64,000 nt of DNA, from the NCBI GenBank assembly GCA_937887565.1, contig CALABS010000064.1:1-64000 (forward strand). The letters are read 5' to 3'. Below the pieces are notes generated by a model. It was not told where the DNA came from. It worked only from the letters and a program-made list of their open reading frames with translations, and searched no databases. The position numbers were made by a program, and so were the translations under genes. Shown one piece after another: positions 62,657 to 64,000 of this stretch. This stretch comes from an uncultured Rhodospirillaceae bacterium. Its GTDB lineage: Bacteria > Pseudomonadota > Alphaproteobacteria > Rhodospirillales > Magnetospirillaceae. Each line of letters starts with the position of its first letter. Position 1 is the stretch's first letter.

Positions 62657-62956
62657 GCCTCGGCGGACGGGCGCCGGTCGGAGCGGGCGGACGCCGGTCC
62701 GGCCGGCGGGAGGCCGCGGCCCCGGCCTTCCAGCGGGCGATCGGGCGGCAGCCGGGCCGGCTCCGCAACGGCGGGGCGCAACTTTCTTCCCCGGCCGGCC
62801 AAGCCGGCCTTCCTCGCGGGACAAGAAAGCCGCCCCCCGCCGTCCTCCGCTGACGCTGCGGCCCAAGAGGGTGCGGACCCGCCCCGCCCGCCGCTGGGGG
62901 ATCGCCACGAAGGCCGCGGTGGGCGCGGCCGATCCTCCAGCCGAAGGGCAGCCGCC
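62657..62956. other. GC-rich gap between Toprim and DUF2493 genes
   Basis: 300 bp of very GC-rich sequence with several open frames, none with a start signal or recognisable product. No repeat or terminator recognised. Confidence 0.4.
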
Positions 62957-63889
62957 ATGATCACCGACACCGACGCCGCCGGGCTCCACCACGCCTCCTC
63001 CCCCACCGACCACGCCCTGACCGAACTCCAGCTCTACGGCCACCGGCCCTTCGAGGACGATCCCGATCCCCGGCCGCTGCCCGACGAGACCGCCATCCGC
63101 GCCGCACTGGCCGACGTCTTCGACGCCCTGGTCTCCACCCTGCAGGACACCCGCCTGGAACCCGACCTCGCCGACCTGCTGTGGTCCACCGTCAACCTGT
63201 TCCACCGCGCCGCCGACCGCGTGCAGCGCGAACTCGACGATAACGAGGACGCCCAGAAGCGCAGCCAGCGCGAACAGGACGGCTCGGAGATCCGCTCGGT
63301 CGAGCTGGAGCGCCTGCTGGCCGAGGGGCTGACGCTGATCGAGCGCCGCACCGCCATGGAGGCCTTCCGCGACCACGCCGCCGAGCTGTTCGAGGTCCAC
63401 ACCGGCTCCGGCTGGCGGCCGCGCGCCGGCTCGCGGGTCAGCCACCGCACCCTGACGGCCGCGCTGATCGACAGCCGCGACTTCCTCGTCGCCAAGCGGC
63501 GGGCCGAGACCGAGCCGCTGCTGCCGGCAGGCCCCCGCATCGCCTTCACCGGCGGGGTGGAATGCAACGACCACCAGCGCATCTGGGCGGTGCTCGACAA
63601 GGTGCGCGCCAAGCACCCGGACATGGTGCTGCTGCACGGCGGCAGCCCGAAGGGGGCCGAGCGCATCGCCGCCTGCTGGGCCGAACACCGCAAGGTGACG
63701 CAGGTGCTGTTCCGCCCCGACTGGGCGCGCCACGCCAAGGCCGCCCCGTTCAAGCGCAACGACCGTCTGCTGGAGGCGCTGCCGATCGGCATCGTCGCCT
63801 TCCCCGGCTCGGGCATCGCGGCCAACCTCGCCGACAAGGCCCGGCGCCTGGGCATCCCGGTCTGGCGCTTCGGCGACGGCGGGCGGTGA
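62957..63889 (+). CDS. DUF2493 (SLOG-like) domain protein
   Basis: 310-residue protein: an N-terminal helical domain (about 25-185) and a C-terminal DUF2493/YspA-like Rossmann domain (about 193-310) with RIAFTGGVECNDHQRIW, LLHGGSPKGAERIAACWA, NDRLLEAL and GIVAFPGSGIAANL. SLOG-fold proteins bind nucleotide-derived ligands; the role in conjugative elements is unknown. Conserved companion of the ParB/Toprim genes in this element type. Confidence 0.85.
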   Translation: MITDTDAAGLHHASSPTDHALTELQLYGHRPFEDDPDPRPLPDETAIRAALADVFDALVSTLQDTRLEPDLADLLWSTVNLFHRAADRVQRELDDNEDAQKRSQREQDGSEIRSVELERLLAEGLTLIERRTAMEAFRDHAAELFEVHTGSGWRPRAGSRVSHRTLTAALIDSRDFLVAKRRAETEPLLPAGPRIAFTGGVECNDHQRIWAVLDKVRAKHPDMVLLHGGSPKGAERIAACWAEHRKVTQVLFRPDWARHAKAAPFKRNDRLLEALPIGIVAFPGSGIAANLADKARRLGIPVWRFGDGGR

Positions 63890-63968
63890 ACGTCCTCCGT
63901 ATCGGCGGCGGTCCGTACCGGCGGACCGCCGCCGTTCCGTCTGTCCGCCGCCGTTCCGTACCGGAACG

Positions 63969-64000
63969 TCAGCCGAAGCTGGCGCGCTCCGCGTCCTTGC
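63969..64000 (-). CDS. Possible 3' end of a minus-strand gene cut by the window edge
   Basis: The last 32 bp read on the minus strand as KDAERASFG followed by TGA. Too short to judge; the adjacent 63890-63968 contains GC-rich inverted motifs (CGGCGG/CCGCCG) that could be a shared convergent terminator. Confidence 0.25.
   Translation of the reverse strand, partial: KDAERASFG

Noticed and set aside
60311..63733. 1140-codon minus-strand frame opposite the methylase/Toprim/DUF2493 genes
   Set aside because: Same antisense artefact; the plus-strand products match known families.

Overview
The window looks like accessory replicon DNA (plasmid, chromid or integrated conjugative element) of a high-GC alphaproteobacterium, most plausibly Azospirillum or a close Rhodospirillales relative. 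The grounds are very high GC with long spurious antisense frames, a trbLFGI conjugation operon, an ICE-type ArdC/ParB/methylase/Toprim/DUF2493 module, and a fragment resembling alphaproteobacterial initiator tRNA. The genus is an inference; no rRNA or other decisive taxonomic marker is present.

Layout. 0-3.4 kb: 3' end of a type IV secretion (trb) operon, followed by a partial second copy of the trbI 3' end into which a LysR gene runs antisense. 5.1-19.7 kb: a large copper cluster. Its plus strand carries a DUF305 protein, CopZ-like chaperone, small Cys/His protein, DUF2933 protein, ICMT-like methyltransferase, BNR-repeat protein, cytochrome c and a copper P1B-ATPase, then a secreted trypsin. 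Its minus strand carries response regulator, histidine kinase, small periplasmic protein, cupredoxin, PcoA-type multicopper oxidase and PcoB. 20.07-23.18 kb: an intact IS66-family element with a perfect 8-bp target duplication. 23.2-26.5 kb: small secreted protein, dead IS630 transposase carrying a MITE-like insertion, lone flgG, and a relic copZ with an intact CueR-type promoter. 26.5-35.1 kb: HhH plus PD-(D/E)XK-like protein, chemotaxis receptor, second copper-type two-component system, gene relics (DUF2933/ICMT, rpoH) and an ABC membrane half-transporter bracketed by direct repeats. 35.3-41.4 kb: cusCBAF efflux operon. 41.6-42.6 kb: scar of IS256, IS3 and IS110 pieces truncating another LysR gene. 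42.9-51.7 kb: two caspase-like modules, one exported (plus strand) and one predicted cytoplasmic operon of lipase-like hydrolase, hydrolase-caspase fusion and zinc metalloprotease (minus strand). 51.9-55.9 kb: beta-propeller esterase-like protein, DUF1016 nuclease and a tyrosine integrase next to a 3' fragment of initiator tRNA. 56.2-64 kb: conjugative-element maintenance genes.

How the parts fit. Copper handling is covered at several levels: cytoplasmic chaperone and P1B-ATPase, periplasmic oxidase, cupredoxin and outer-membrane PcoB, and CusCBA/CusF export. Two paralogous CusSR/CopSR-like systems probably sense periplasmic metal. A box of two GTWAC-like half-sites 10 bp apart recurs seven times, each 110-135 bp upstream of a start codon, and is the best candidate for their shared operator. 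Separate CueR/MerR-type promoters (19-bp spacer) sit before copZ and its relic.

The most unusual material is the pair of caspase-like modules. They sit between a decayed integrase tail (45.8 kb) and an intact integrase (54.5 kb) with a DUF1016 nuclease gene alongside, which is consistent with, but does not prove, a defence or programmed-death island. Much of the rest is a record of decay: at least five dead transposase types, tandem partial duplications and frameshifted genes.
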